From positions 15,321,582 to 15,385,581 of the forward strand of contig NC_063262.1 in the NCBI RefSeq assembly GCF_019578655.1: a stretch of DNA of 64,000 nt, read 5' to 3'. Below, piece after piece: positions 23,077-35,140 of the stretch. This DNA is from Ricinus communis. Its lineage: Eukaryota; Streptophyta; Magnoliopsida; Malpighiales; Euphorbiaceae. The number at the start of each line of letters is the position of its first letter. The first letter of the stretch is position 1. Below the pieces are notes generated by a model. It was not told the DNA's origin, did no database searches, and saw nothing but the letters and a program-made list of their open reading frames with translations. A program made the position numbers and the translations under genes.

Positions 23077-24075
23077 CTATCTCATGGAAGTGGCCAGGTC
23101 AAAGGTAATGGTCTCATCATCAACTCTAAGCTTAAGCTTTCCATCACTTACATCGATAACAGCCCTCGATGTAGCTAGGAAAGGCCTACCCAGGATAAGA
23201 GGCACAGTGCTATCACCCTCCATATCCATTACCACAAAATCTATAGGAAAGATAAATTTATCTACCTTTACAAGTACATCTTCAACAATACCTCTAGGAA
23301 TTTTAACAGTCCTATCTGCTAATTGAACACTCATCCTAGTAGGCTTAGGCTCATGCAACCCTAATTTGGCAAATAAACTAGTGGGCATTAAGTTAATACT
23401 AGCTCCTAAATCAGCCAATGCACCACTAATTGATAAATCACCAATCATACAAGGGATAGTAAAACTCCCTGGATCTCGTCGCTTGAGTGGCAGTTTATTC
23501 TGGAGAATAGCTGAACATTCCTCATTAAGCACCACCTGACCAAGATCCTCCAACTTCCTCTTGTTGCTCAAAATCTCCTTTAAGAACTTGGCGTATTTCG
23601 GCATCTGTGAAATTGCCTCAACAAAAGATAAGTTAATTTTCAGCTGCTTAAATAAGTCAAGAAACTTACTGTATTGCTTGTCCACCTTATCCTGTCTCAA
23701 CCTTGCAGGATATGGTACCGGGGGCTTATGCTCCCGCACAGGGCTCTTTTGCCTGTCTTCTTTCTTTCTCTCATTCTCTACCACCTCAAGGTCTGGTCCT
23801 TCCTTAGCTGGCTCGACCTGCACGATTGTATTATCCTTATCAGCTAAAGGCGAAGAACCAGTCAAATTCTTACCTGAACGCAAGGTGATAGCCTTGCAAT
23901 GCTCTCTCGGGTTTGACTCTGTAGTGCTAGGGAGCGATCCTGAAGGTCTCTCTGAAAGCATCTTAGAAATTTGGCCAATTTGAGTCTCCAAGTTCTGAAT
24001 CGAGGCCTGCTGATTCCTAAGTGCACTATCAGTCTGCTGGAATCTTGTTTCTGTAGACGTTACAAACTTCATCAC
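23077..24075 (-). pseudogene. Athila B gag-pol linker and aspartic protease
   Basis: A 332-codon uninterrupted frame: coiled-coil-like start (TRFQQTDSALRNQQ), linker with ITLRSGKNLTG, then KYAKFLKEILSNKRK and the protease (ADLGASINLMP, VKIPRGIVEDV, ILGRPFLATSRAVID). The protease would mature the polyprotein. This is the most intact protease region in the window and matches Athila A (5636-6532) residue for residue over long stretches. Confidence 0.88.
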
Positions 24076-24083
24076 GAGCTCCT

Positions 24084-25318
24084 CTAAATTTGACTTCTTT
24101 TCTTGGGGAGGAGGAGCTTGTGCAAGCCCAGCTGGTTGTTGCTGTGGCTGTTGATGAAGTCTTTGGAAACCTGGCGGACCCTGGGCATTATTGTTCCTTC
24201 AACTGAAATTGGGGTGATTGCGCCATCCAGGGTTGTATGTATTGCTGTAGGGGTTATTCTGCTGTCTTGGGGCATTCCCCATATAATCAACCTGTTCAAC
24301 ATCAGAAGATATAGTAGAATTAGATGGAAAACTAATAGAAGATGAAGCAAACATACCTCCGTGCGATTCCTTGTAATGCGGGCCACCACAAAACTCGCGA
24401 CCAACGTTCATTGCATGAATCGGCATCCGAGTTGGTCGATCTTCTTGGCTAGAAGCTCCACTTGAGCCGCCAAGGCTACTTGTAGAGTCCACTTGGTTGA
24501 CCACTCCCTGTCTTCCTGGTCGGCTCTAGAGGATTGCCACCGATAGTTGTTCATGGCCATTTCCTCTATCAAGTTCGAGCCCGCTCGAGCGTCTTATTTA
24601 GCGCCCCACTGCAGCATCCACCATCTGCCTCGTTGCAAGGTTCAACCCGTAGAAGGTCCGAACTGCATCCACACCGGCAATCCGTGATGTGGGCGGCATC
24701 TCAAAAGATTTTTAAATTTCTCCCATGCATCGACATGCTTTCATCATCAAACCGCACAAAAGAAGATATGTCATTTCTAAGTTTAGCAGTTTTAGCGGGA
24801 GGAAAATACTTATATAAAAATTTTCAGCCAACGCCTTCCGGTAGTGATCGTCATTGTGGAAGAGATTGCAGCCATCTCTTTGCTCTGTCCCTCAAGGAAA
24901 ATGGAAACAATCTCAGCCGAATGGCATCATCGGTTGTTCCATTTATTTTGAATGTGTCACAAATCTCTAGAAAGTTGGAGATATGTGCATTGGGATCCTC
25001 GCTGGGCAATCCTCCAAACTGCACGCTTTGTTAGATCATCTGGATAACATTGGCCTTTATCTCAAAATTGTTGGCCGCTACAGCAAGTCTGACTATACTA
25101 GTTTTCGTCCCATCCAAAGATGGTCGAGCAAACTCGTACATCGTCCTCTGATCCTCATCGGCGTGGGGGTCATGGTTTTCCATCGTGTCTAGTCTATCCA
25201 CAGGTACCTCAACCTCAATCTCCTCCTCTTCTAATTGCAACCTTTTCCTTAAGAGTCTGAGGGATCGTTCTGGATCATATAGAGGCTCTATAAGATTCGA
25301 GTTTGAGCTCCTGGTCAT
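24084..25318 (-). pseudogene. Athila B gag
   Basis: Starts at 25318 with MTRSSNSNLIEPLYDPERS, has an acidic stretch (EEEEIEVEVPV), then QRTMYEFARPSLDGTKTS. A stop at 25031-25033 is followed by the capsid-like domain in other frames to about 24600 ([21 protein letters not shown]). A Gln/Pro-rich tail reaches about 24084. It is the structural particle protein of the element and is now broken by several stops. Confidence 0.83.
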
Positions 25319-25464
25319 AAACTACCTGAAATCGAAAGTCCACACAACCATCGATCAACAAAAATAATATAATAATAAATAATAATAAAAATAAAGAATA
25401 AATGAATAAAACAAATAATGACTAAATTAACACAAAAACAATTCACTCTAGTTCACCGTTACAG

Positions 25465-25482
25465 TCCCCGGCAATGGCGCCA
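25465..25482 (-). other. Primer binding site of Athila B, tRNA-Asp type
   Basis: On the minus strand TGGCGCCATTGCCGGGGA lies six bases inside the LTR. It differs at a single base from the tRNA-Asp complement TGGCGCCGTTGCCGGGGA and is the best preserved primer site in the window. Confidence 0.88.
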
Positions 25483-25488
25483 AAGACT

Positions 25489-26936
25489 TGATGTGCTCTT
25501 TATGTAACCTACACCTAAGGTAGTGAACCTACCGATGCAGCCTAGCACTAGTGAGTATCAAGGTCGTATCCCTGGAGATCGGGTGAACCTAGAGTTACTA
25601 CTGCTTGCTATGTTATCTAGTCTGAAATAGGGTGTGAAAGTTCTAACATACCAGCTAATGGTTATGAGTGCAATTAAGTAAATGAAGGACAACAATGGAC
25701 GATTAAAAGACAATTATAAAGAGAGAAACAAATCCAAAAGGGAGCCTAAGTGATGGAATTCTAAAGATGAATTTTATGGATTGCCGATCTTGCTTACCCG
25801 TGCCTAAATCCTGAATTGAACCCCGGTTCCTCTCTTGAGCTTACCGGATTCCTAAACCTACACTAACCTAATGGAATCTCTTCCTATCAGATTACTACAA
25901 ATTAGCATTAAGTATGATATAAGACTATTAAGAGTTGTTAGTTCTTAATCCGGCGAGTAAATCAACCTCATCTCTAAGTGTTAATTACCAGTCCTTACTA
26001 TTCAAAATCTAGTTGTAACAAGCATTTCTCAATGTCAAGAAACAACCTAATAAACAATTAATCCAACGTCTCAAATTAACTGCATCAAACTTTTATTACT
26101 GAATAGCAAGAAGATTGCAAGAATGACAATTATAAAAAAACTAACAATTAAGCATAATCCATCAACAAAGGTGAACCCTAATGGATTCAAAAGATCTAGC
26201 TGCTCATGTTCATAGTCAAAGCAATTAAAGAACAAAATAAGGAAAAACAAATTAAAGGCATGTACACCCTTCTCTTTCAAGCTGAATGAGAAACCCTAAA
26301 TTTGCAAATTCAAAATCTCAAACCCTAGTTGCCTCTTGAATGCTCCCAAAGTTTGTCTTGATCTTCAATTCAATGTTGGAATAGTGTGGAATCCCCCCTT
26401 CAATTGATGAAAAATTGATCTCTCCAGGTCTACAATTGAGGTATAGGAAATATTTGATTAAGTGTGTGTCTTGGAATTGAGTCCAAAAATCGTCCCCCCT
26501 TAATTAGAATTCAAAATCGCCTATATAGTTGATTCAGCACGGCCGGAGTCTAGGCTGTGCTGAATCTGTGGAGTCTGTTGTGCTGAGCCACCACAGGCCG
26601 TGCACAAGCCAGTGCTGATCCAACACAGGCCGTGCTGGAGGCCATGGTGGCTACGGAAGTCATGCTGAAATGGCACAATTGGGGATAGCCTCTTGATAAT
26701 TCAGCACGGCCGGAGTCCAGGCCGTGCTCAACCCTCGGGGTGCTTGTTCTCACCCAATTTGATGGATTTTGCTCCGTAATCACACGTATTTCCCTCTATT
26801 ACTGATGGTGTCCTTCGAAAATGACCTGAAACGAAAAAGGAAACAAAAGACAGGTGATTCTAGCATAAAACGGGATAATCATGCATAAAAATGTGAACAA
26901 TCGGGCATGAAAACATGTGTAGTATGATGCTTATCA
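25489..26936 (-). repeat. 5' LTR of Athila B
   Basis: 1448 bp, TG..CA on the minus strand, ending next to the primer site. It aligns with the LTRs at 53214-54677 and 59394-60746. The U3 side (26530-26730) carries three long near-palindromes of the type TCAGCACGGCC..GGC[TC]GTGCTGA. Its upper edge cuts into the protease motif of the Tat-like element. Confidence 0.88.
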
Positions 26937-27433
26937 CCTACCCAGTAACAATGCAAAAGTTACAAGGATGTCTAAGACTGTGAATCCAATCCAGGATTCT
27001 ATGGGACCCATTTTCACTAGAGCTCAGAACGTCCCTTCCACATCTCTCTTTATCTCATCATGGGCTCTTATGACCATGTCTAAAGCCTTCAGATCTTTCA
27101 ACTCATTCCCAATTTAGGAAGGATGTGAGTAAGACAAATATTGATAGTTGATCCATCATCCACCATCACACATGGAGTTCTCTTTTCTTTTACTTCAGTT
27201 GAGCTGTATAGAGCCTTGTTGTAGTCTCTTTCTTCTAGTGATAGGTTTTCATCTAAGAAAGTGATCATCTCAGAGATCTTGTCCATCATGCTCTTGATCA
27301 TTTCCTCAAAGGTAGTTGATGTACTTATAGTAATATTGGACAAGGCTTGAATCAAAGCCTTTCTATAGTCTAGCGATTGCATCAGTGAGTCCCAAATATT
27401 GGTAGTTTTCTTATTCTTTTTCAACTCTTCCAA
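26937..27433 (-). pseudogene. Aspartic protease of Tat-like element, truncated
   Basis: The frame 27433-27098 includes VMVDDGSTINICLTHILPKL, where DDGS stands in for the D[TS]G[AS] active site of gypsy proteases. Downstream, with a frame change, MVIRAHDEIKRDVEGTF, MGPIESWIGFTVLDI and FALLLGR run up to the Athila B junction. The final LLLGR is the conserved protease C-terminal motif and normally continues PW, so the break falls within the motif. Confidence 0.75.
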
Positions 27434-29436
27434 CAGCTCATTATCCTTCGGACCCTCCTCTTCTAAACTCTTCTCTACCAGTTTCAGATCTTGCGAACTC
27501 TTGTCACTGTTCTTGGCTTCTTGCTTGGCTTCTTTATCGAAGTCATTGTCCCCCCAGATGTCTTTGGCAGTATCATCTTGGAGCTCACACTTATTTCTAG
27601 AATTGTATCAGATGTCAATGGCCATGATCGAATTTCTTTCCCTTTACTTCTATACTTCCATGATGCAAGAGTCACCAATTAACTACTCATCGCTATCTGA
27701 ACCCCAACCATGATATAATTTCCTCAATTCGGATGTCAACTGAAGGAGGCTTAGAATTAGCTACATTATTCTGAGAAAGTTGCCCCACTCGCCATTTTTC
27801 ACAGTCTATCAAGTCTTGAATCTAATGTCTTAGGCGATTGCACTAATTAGTGGCATGCCCAAAAATCTGATGGAACTCACAGTATTGATCATTGAGAGGT
27901 GTTGGACTGCATCTCAATATCAGAGGCATCAACTTCCTACTTCTTACCAAATATCGAAACACCATGGATAATGGTGCCCCCAAGTTAGTGAAGGTTTTTT
28001 ATGGGTAGACGTGGGGTAGGTATTCTGGTTCTAGATTAAGTTCAGATTCAGGTTCAGGTGCATGTGTTTATTCTACTTCAGGTTCAGGTACCTCTTGGAA
28101 GGAATTTATGATCTTCTCCTCACTGAAATCAGGGTTGATCATGGGGACCTGGTTCAGTGGTGGTGCATTGTTGTAGTTCAGCAATGGGTTTCTTTTGGTA
28201 TTGGGATGGTCAGGATTGGGCTTTCCAACATTGATTAGGTCTTGAATTTTGTGTTTAAGGTGGATATAGGTGTCAATATGGTTTTTGCATTAGGCATATG
28301 GTTTCTATTATGGTGCATTAGGGTTTGTAGAAACTCAAAGTAGTTGGTTGCAACAGGCCATTTGTACCAGTCTATCAAAGATCTTTGAGAGAGGCTGCTT
28401 GAAGTTGGAGAATCTTCTCGGTTGCTGGGTAGCATTCACATTAATAGTTCTACTCCCTCTATCACTGTAATTTCCTCTTCAACCAGTTCAGACATTCTTC
28501 CTTTTGTCCATCTCAATTTCCTCGACTTGTAGTCCATCATCGTACAAGTCCATGAAGATCTTCAAGTTTATCATCTGAAGCCTCAACCCAAGACGAAAGC
28601 ATATTTTGAACCACAAAATGAACTTGGTCCTTTTCAAAAGGCTTATTCTTCATTAACCCATCCTTATTCCTCTATCTAGTTAGAAAGTCAAAGAATGACT
28701 AATTAGGTGTTTGCTTAGTGGATTCCAAATCTCTAATGGAAACGTCAAGATATGCATTATAATCATATTGTTTTATAAAAGCATTACACAAATCTCGCCA
28801 CTCAACTTAATAGCCGTTTCTAAATCATGAAACCAGTTTATAGTAGGTCCTTCCAAGGATAGTACAAATAACTTCACAATTTGAGATTTACTTAGTTAAG
28901 TAGTTCCCATGATGGCAACATATTGTTTCAGATGGACTTTGAGATCCCTAGTTCTATTGAACTTGTTCATCTCGAACACCTTAAACTTTGAAGGTAGCTT
29001 GTCTTCCCTAGCCAGGATTAGCTCATTAAAATCATAGGTCGGGTCCAAACTCTTGATTTCTAGCATTCCTTGCATCTTATCTAGTCTCGCACTCAGGCCA
29101 CTCACAATTTCATTAACAATAAGAGCATTTTCTTTCTCGGCCTTATTCAGTATGAACTCATCAAAATCCCAAAATTCCCTGAGCACCCTCTTTTAATAGC
29201 ATCGTTAGCAGCGGCGGCAGCAGCAATAATAGTTTCAGCAATAACATCAATAATAGGATCCATAATGGGGGAGGATTAGGTGTTGTAGGGGTAACCAACG
29301 TAGTTAGAGAAGCTTGGTTTGCAGCCATCCCAACTAGGAGTTGCTGGAGCTCTTTTAGAATCACACCCCTCAGGTCATTAATGACAGCATTCTTAAGGAT
29401 CTCGAAATCTTGTTCATTGGTCCTTTCATTAGCCAT
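27434..29436 (-). pseudogene. Gag of Tat-like element
   Basis: The ATG at 29436 (MANERTNEQDFEILKN) begins a frame that runs to about 29161 and shifts. 29186-28896 carries SKFKVFEMNKFNRTRDLKVH, LKQYVAIMGTT, the gag core of Tat/Ogre elements. It continues in broken frames with weak similarity to about 28480. The remainder to 27434 is a degraded linker. Acidic/basic low-complexity and several stops show long decay. Confidence 0.7.
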
Positions 29437-30282
29437 TTCAGTTTCTGTAGTAGTTTCGGTCTCAGTTGCAAATAGCTAACTTCTTTGTCTTTTCAAGTAT
29501 TCCAGTATTGATATGATTTTTGGTGACAATGGAATTCTCTTCGGCCTACCACTCTATTGTCTTTTCTAACCTAAAAGAGAATCTATATGGCTTCAAAACA
29601 GAGAGTTAGTGTGATGCATGGTATGCATGATGCACGTGAAATGCACAATACACAGGTTAGCAAACACAAAAGACAAAGAATATACAAGGTACAATCAATC
29701 CTTCCAACCTTATTTATCCTACACCTAGTTCGTGATGAGTCTCTTTTCTAGGATTTTTGGACTGGGCTTACTATCAATAAGGGATAGTATACTGATGTGC
29801 ATGCCAATGGCTCTCCAAGCAATAAACAAACAAGGTGGTAGTTTCCAATAAAAGGGTAAAGCCTGCATGTTAAGGGCCAAGGTCTTCCAAGATGCGGGTG
29901 TCAAACTCTTTTAAGGGAAAATACCTCAAATAGCAATTAATTAGGTACCTAATGGAGATTACTACTATCATTACCATGGTTGAGTCTTGGTAAGGATAAA
30001 GGCTCCCATAATAAATACTCTTCCTTTGCTAGTCTTCCCACTCAAGAGACCATGTGACGAAGGAAGCTTACTCGATTGTAAGTAATGGTTAGCCAGTATC
30101 GTAATTTAGGTAAGAATGGAGCCAAAGAACTATTAACTAATGCCATAGAGGCTTATAGGGACCAATGTGGACAATGTGTGAAAATGGTGTAATGATGCAA
30201 GAATAGACTATTAAGTGATAAAATTAAAGGCAAAAACACATTGGAATCAGTTTCTTTTTATCTTCAATGGAGTCGCCACTAT
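29437..30282 (-). other. Leader of Tat-like element with primer site
   Basis: Non-coding leader between LTR and gag. On the minus strand TGGCGACTCCATTGAAG starts at 30278, five bases inside the inferred LTR end, the position and shape of the primer site in this group. Nothing else recognised. Confidence 0.5.
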
Positions 30283-32652
30283 TGGCAGAGGTTTCAGGTG
30301 CACACCCAAGTGTATTTAGCGACTATGACACTACTATAAAGCTTTTTAACCTAATTGGGAACACGCTAACCAGTTATAAAGACTAGGGCGGAGAAGAGAG
30401 TTGCCACTTGGATAATCACCAGGACACTTCTTTTAAATTTGTGGCATAACTAGAGTCCTTGAGGAAGCATCGCCACATACAAAGATGGATCTAGAAACCA
30501 ACTTCCTTAATTTTGTATTCCCACCTTTAATTTTATTAATTAATAGCCTATTCCCTCTAAATGCAATAAAATTATTTCTATACATAAGCAATACAACATG
30601 TATAGGTCCACCTACTTCTAGCCCATTTTTATTATGTTTGGCCCAATCTTTACCCATTATTTACCCTAATTAGTTGTTCATTTTTCATGGAAAAGACCTG
30701 CTTAGTCCAGCCCAATTTGATTTATTAAGTCCAAACTTACTAGTCTTTAATCCTAAATAGGCTGCTTTTTAATTTCCTAAGTCTAAATGGATCAATTTGT
30801 TAATTAGGCATAGTAAAGCCCACCTAAGTCTAGTTAGGTTTTATGATTAGGCCCAATTACCATCTTCTTAACCTAATGGGCTACAGATTTTATGCCAATG
30901 TCCAATTTTAGGCCTAACTCTATGTGATTTATTTTTAAATTAGCATTCACCCATCAATTAGGTATTTGTCCACTACTTTACAAATTACAAAAATATAAAA
31001 AATAGAAAGCAAACAAAGCAGGAAAATAACAAAATTACATTCCTCAGGCTTTAAATAATTAAAAACTAGCTAAAAATAGACGAAATGGGTGAAATCTGTC
31101 AAAAACTACAAAAACAAGCAAGCTAGAGATAAACAGTCGATCGGCTGTATGCAGAGCCGATTGGCTTTATGACTCCTTCGAGCAATAACTCGATCGTTAT
31201 CTCGGATTTTTAGCAAAAGTCGCACTTTGAATCCCCCAAACATCGATTCGAACGTGTAGAAAAATAAAAATCAATTAGAAAGGAATTAAAATTGATGAAA
31301 TAGGCAATCAAATGGTAAAACAAGGGATTCAAGTCCAAATATGAGAAAATAGAAATTTCAGGCAAAAGTTACTGTGATCTAAATAAAAGCAAGTACAAAT
31401 GTGAAATCCAATGAATTATCATGCTAAGATCAATTAAAAAAAAATAAAGAGAAACTAATAGACCCTATACATGCTGGCTATTAAGCAAAGATTAGCAGAT
31501 TCATCAAATAATAAATAAAAAAAAAGAAACTTTCCTAAAAACATGCTCTAATAGAACGACAGTTTCAATTTAATCATATTCATGGCAAATTCTATAAATA
31601 ATCACCCCTAGCATGAAAATCTAAACAACTAGTCTAAAAGTTATCATATCTAGAACCTAGGCATATAGATTTAATCAAGACAAAGCATAATGTGATTAAG
31701 ATCATATTTAGAAAGCCAGATCAAAAGCCTAACATATCAAGATTCAAGAACAAATCCTAATCATGATTATTTAGAACAAAAAACCACAAAGAAGAAAGGA
31801 AGATGAGAAGATAATTAAATTTTAGAAACTTTCAGGTTGTTACTATATTGTGCAGATCTTTGAGTTTTAGGAGTAGAGGAGAAGGTCGATCCAAAAGCCG
31901 GTTAGAAATCCATAATGTTTAGGGTATTTGTGTTTATCTTCAATAACTCAGTGTATTTTCCAAAATTCTTACTGATTGTTCTCTGCCAAGATTTTCCAAC
32001 CCCCTAGCCTAGGGTTTCCTTTTCTATTCATAGAGAAGGTGGGGGAAACCCTAGAGGTCACGATAAGTACCTCTTTAATTATCGATAATTTCCAAGAATT
32101 AAAGATAATTAAAAGGACGTTATCAAAATCTTTTTTTAATGATAAATACAAGCTTTTAAAATAACTTGGGATGATAAGTATCCAAATAATAAAAAAAAAC
32201 TAGATAATTATTGGTAAAATCCTTCTAGAAAGTCAATTTTGATGGTTATAACTGTTTAAAACATAAAAAAAACGACCACAAAAACCGAGTTTTAAGTCAA
32301 CCGGTACTGCAGAGCCGACCAACTCTGCGCAAAGCCGATCAACTCTGTGTATAGCCGATCGGCTGTATGCAGAGTCGATTGGCTCCGAAGGTTGGCAGAA
32401 TTGTGAAAATTTACAATCTAACCCCTGAACTTGGCCATTTGATTGATTTAGACTCAAAATTGAGTATTCTAGTCAGTTTAATTCTATTTTAACCACTTTA
32501 ATTTCAAAAATTAAAATTTGGATCAATCAAGTGTAACCCTAGTCGAGACCTCGATCTTCGTAGCTCTGTGAGACTCGAAAGAAACAACAATTTTTATCAT
32601 CGGATTTTTTGTAATTTTCTCTATATCTAGATTTGGAAATTGAGGGCTTACA
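30283..32652 (-). repeat. LTR of Tat-like element
   Basis: About 2.37 kb. The upper edge is TGTAAGCCC on the minus strand. The lower edge is inferred from the CA (complement of TG at 30283-30284) next to the primer-like site. Two clusters of a different palindrome, GCCGATCGGC with CAGAGCCGA companions, lie at 31137-31166 and 32300-32392. No partner LTR is in the window, so the lower boundary is approximate. Confidence 0.5.
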
Positions 32653-33280
32653 AGTTCATAAAATGATAAATATTTATCTTATATTTGACGAATCTATAAA
32701 CAATACTTAATGATCTTGTTTTTTATAACTATATTTAAGTAAATTTTTATGAACTACAACTTATCAAATATGAATATGTGTGACAGTAAAAATTCTATAT
32801 CATATAAAAGATAAATATGATATTTTTTATAAAAATGTAGAATTATTCTTAAAATTTATTTAAAAAAACTACTCATAAAAATGTTTAGATTTATAAATAA
32901 AAGTTACTTTGAAAAATTTTATGCAAAATAAAAATTTAATTATTTATTTTTCCATTGATATTATGATACTAAAATTATTATTAAGAATTGAATTAATACA
33001 AAAACTCAACCATTACTGTAATTTTTCTGAGAAAATTAAAAATAATTTTAATCAAAGAAATTAAACAAATAAAAAAAATCAACTATTAATGTAATATTTT
33101 TCTTAGAAAAATCAATATAATTTTATTTATTTTATAAATAATAAAATAAAAGTAATATGATCTTAATTACAAGTATTACAAAGAATATAAAAAAAAATTA
33201 AAAAATTACTTACAAAACAAGCATATCTTATATTTGTGATTTGGTGTTAAACATTGTCGCATCACCACACTTAAAGAAAT
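32653..33280. other. AT-rich intergenic DNA, no gene
   Basis: Long A/T runs with no coding frame and no recognised repeat boundary. It separates the Tat-like LTR from the inverted-repeat element near the ferrochelatase gene. Confidence 0.6.
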
Positions 33281-34427
33281 GGCAAAAAGCATAATGAAGC
33301 CCTTGAATTTTAACATTTTTCTTAATTAAGTCCCTCATATTTGAAACGGTTGATTTGAGCCCCTATACTTAACGATTTCGTGTCATTAAGCCCCTAAGTT
33401 AATAGTCATTTGTGCGTCTCTTAAGCTCTACTAAAATCGTGTGCAAATAGTTATTTAATAATAAAATAATAAAAACATGATTTATATTTAGAATGAAACC
33501 CACTCATCACTGCCAAACAGTTGATTTGGGCCTTATACTTAATCTTCCATTTTTTCTCCTTATCTCAGTATGAGACCTCCTTATCTCTGCATTAAAAACA
33601 TCTTTTCACAAATTGAATTTCATTATTCACATCAACAGAGTTTATTTGAGACCAACCCAACCTTATAAGCTTGTTCATTTCTCTTACTTTTTGTAGCAGC
33701 ATCACACTGCATTCACTGAGCCAATCATCATACCACTAAAGGTGATTACAATGGGACTACAAAGCAAAGAAAAAAAAAACATCAGCAAATATAAGTAAAA
33801 ACTAATCACTTGAATTTAACTTCTAAATTCAGAACAAGCAATTTTCCAAACTTACAAGTTCACGAGGAGACAACCCTAAAACTTTCTCCTCCTATTGTTT
33901 TCTATCCCCGCTATCATCTAACTTCATACGTGTTCCACATGGGCATTTCAAGTTTAAAGAATTCCTTACACTATTACCTTCAATGTAGAGAACTCTAAGT
34001 TTTGCTTTAAAAACCCGAATTCCTTACATTACTACCTTCAATGTAGAGAACTCTAAGTTTGGCTTTAAAAACCCTAATGCTTTCTAATTGCGAAGGTAGA
34101 GAAGATTGAGAAGCCATTGATGGATTATGTCAGAAATAGAGAGAGACATCCCTTACGATCTTTCTTTCCCAATTCTTATATAAATCTAACCCTAGATCCA
34201 AATCTCTATTCAATACCCATTTATATTTTTAATTTTTATTCCTTTTCTTTTCAAAATAACAAAAAATATTTTAAATTATTAATTTAATCAGCATCAATCC
34301 AAAAATTTAATTAGAGGCTCATGACACTAAATGGTCAAGTATAAGAGCCCAAATCAACCATTTCAGACATAAGAAGCTTAATTTAAAAAAAGGATTAAAA
34401 TTAAGCAGCTTAATTATGCTTTTTTCC
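33281..34427. mobile_element. Inverted-repeat DNA transposon, non-autonomous
   Basis: The left end reads GGCAAAAAGCATAATGAAGC and the right end is its approximate complement (GCTTAATTATGCTTTTTTCC). Inverted similarity continues for about 130 bp, including GGTTGATTTGAGCCC on the left against GGGCCCAAATCAACC-like sequence on the right. The flanks are A-rich, so an 8-9 bp target duplication (AAAGAAAT / AAAAAAAT) is possible but not proven. Inside is a 58 bp direct tandem duplication (33961-34018, 34019-34076). No transposase is present. It resembles MULE-type elements with long terminal repeats; the interior may be captured host sequence, which I cannot identify. Confidence 0.62.
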
Positions 34428-35140
34428 AAAAAAAAATCTACACAAGTATAATATCCCAATATCCATGCATTGCATTGTATCCCCGGATCAAGGATATAAT
34501 TTGCAGCAAGGAAACTAGTGTATAATGATGCTTCGAGAATTATGTCAGTGGAAGTAGCTAGTACTTTTCTACTTTGGTGCTGAAACTGTCTTGGTAAATG
34601 GTGATCAGTAGACAGTAGTGGCCTTCACTTTGAATTGCAGAATCGTGCATAGCAACATCTTAAACATCAAATGCAATGCAATGAAAGTTGAGTGGCCAAT
34701 TTTTTTGAATAAACATTGTAATGCTTATGAATTTGGAGGATATTGTAACTGGTGGCCAAGGGTCAGTCGCAGCCTCCAAAAGATTGAAACAAACAATAAG
34801 AATAAGGGCCACAAATAAGAAAACAAGAAATCTTGGCCATCCCATTGTTTTCTTATGAACATGATAACTGACACCTTAACGCACGTAAAAGAGAACACTG
34901 CGTTGTAACCAGAGGGTAACAAAGTAACATAACATCTATGATACAATCTGCGTTCCATCACCCACAATATTATTATTCAGCCTGTATCTATACTATAACC
35001 CCCAAATCCAGCATACTGGGATGATGGACAGTAATGCCTCGATTCTAGTTTACATGCTCTAAGTATGACAATTTAATGCATAAGGGGTATCTTTCAGGAA
35101 CAAAATTTACATTTGGTGTATGTTATGTACATGCTTTTCG
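34428..35140. other. Downstream flank and 3' UTR of ferrochelatase gene
   Basis: Lies 3' of the ferrochelatase stop (minus strand). The portion nearest the gene should hold the 3' UTR and polyadenylation site; several AATAAT-like hexamers occur, but I cannot choose one. The small open frames here on both strands have no domain support. Confidence 0.5.

Larger units (their letters stand above)
18949..26936 (-). mobile_element. Athila B, minus-strand element with mismatched LTRs
   Basis: On the minus strand: 5' LTR (26936-25489), tRNA-Asp primer site, gag, protease, RT, RNase H and integrase, then only about 200 bp of spacer before a partial LTR (19696-18949). The 5' LTR is of the type seen at 53214 (TGATAAGCATCATAC), whereas the partial LTR is of the Athila A type. 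The flanks (ATTCA below, CCTAC above) do not match. The env ORF, the 3' tail and the upstream part of the second LTR are missing. The unit is therefore a recombinant or deleted structure, not a simple insertion. Its coding frames are the best preserved Athila pol in the window. Confidence 0.85.
26937..32652 (-). mobile_element. Tat/Ogre-like Ty3/gypsy element, 5' half
   Basis: In element orientation: an LTR starting TGTAAGCCCTCAATTTCC at 32652 and ending about 30283, a primer-site-like TGGCGACTCC at 30278, a leader, gag (from 29436) and the protease. The protease is cut at its LLLGR motif by Athila B at 26936. RT, RNase H, integrase and the second LTR are not present on the far side (below 18949), so the rest was lost. 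Confidence 0.72.

Noticed and set aside
34618..34967. Small overlapping frames 3' of ferrochelatase
   Set aside because: They are short, overlap on both strands and lack any motif; the region is more likely 3' UTR and flank.
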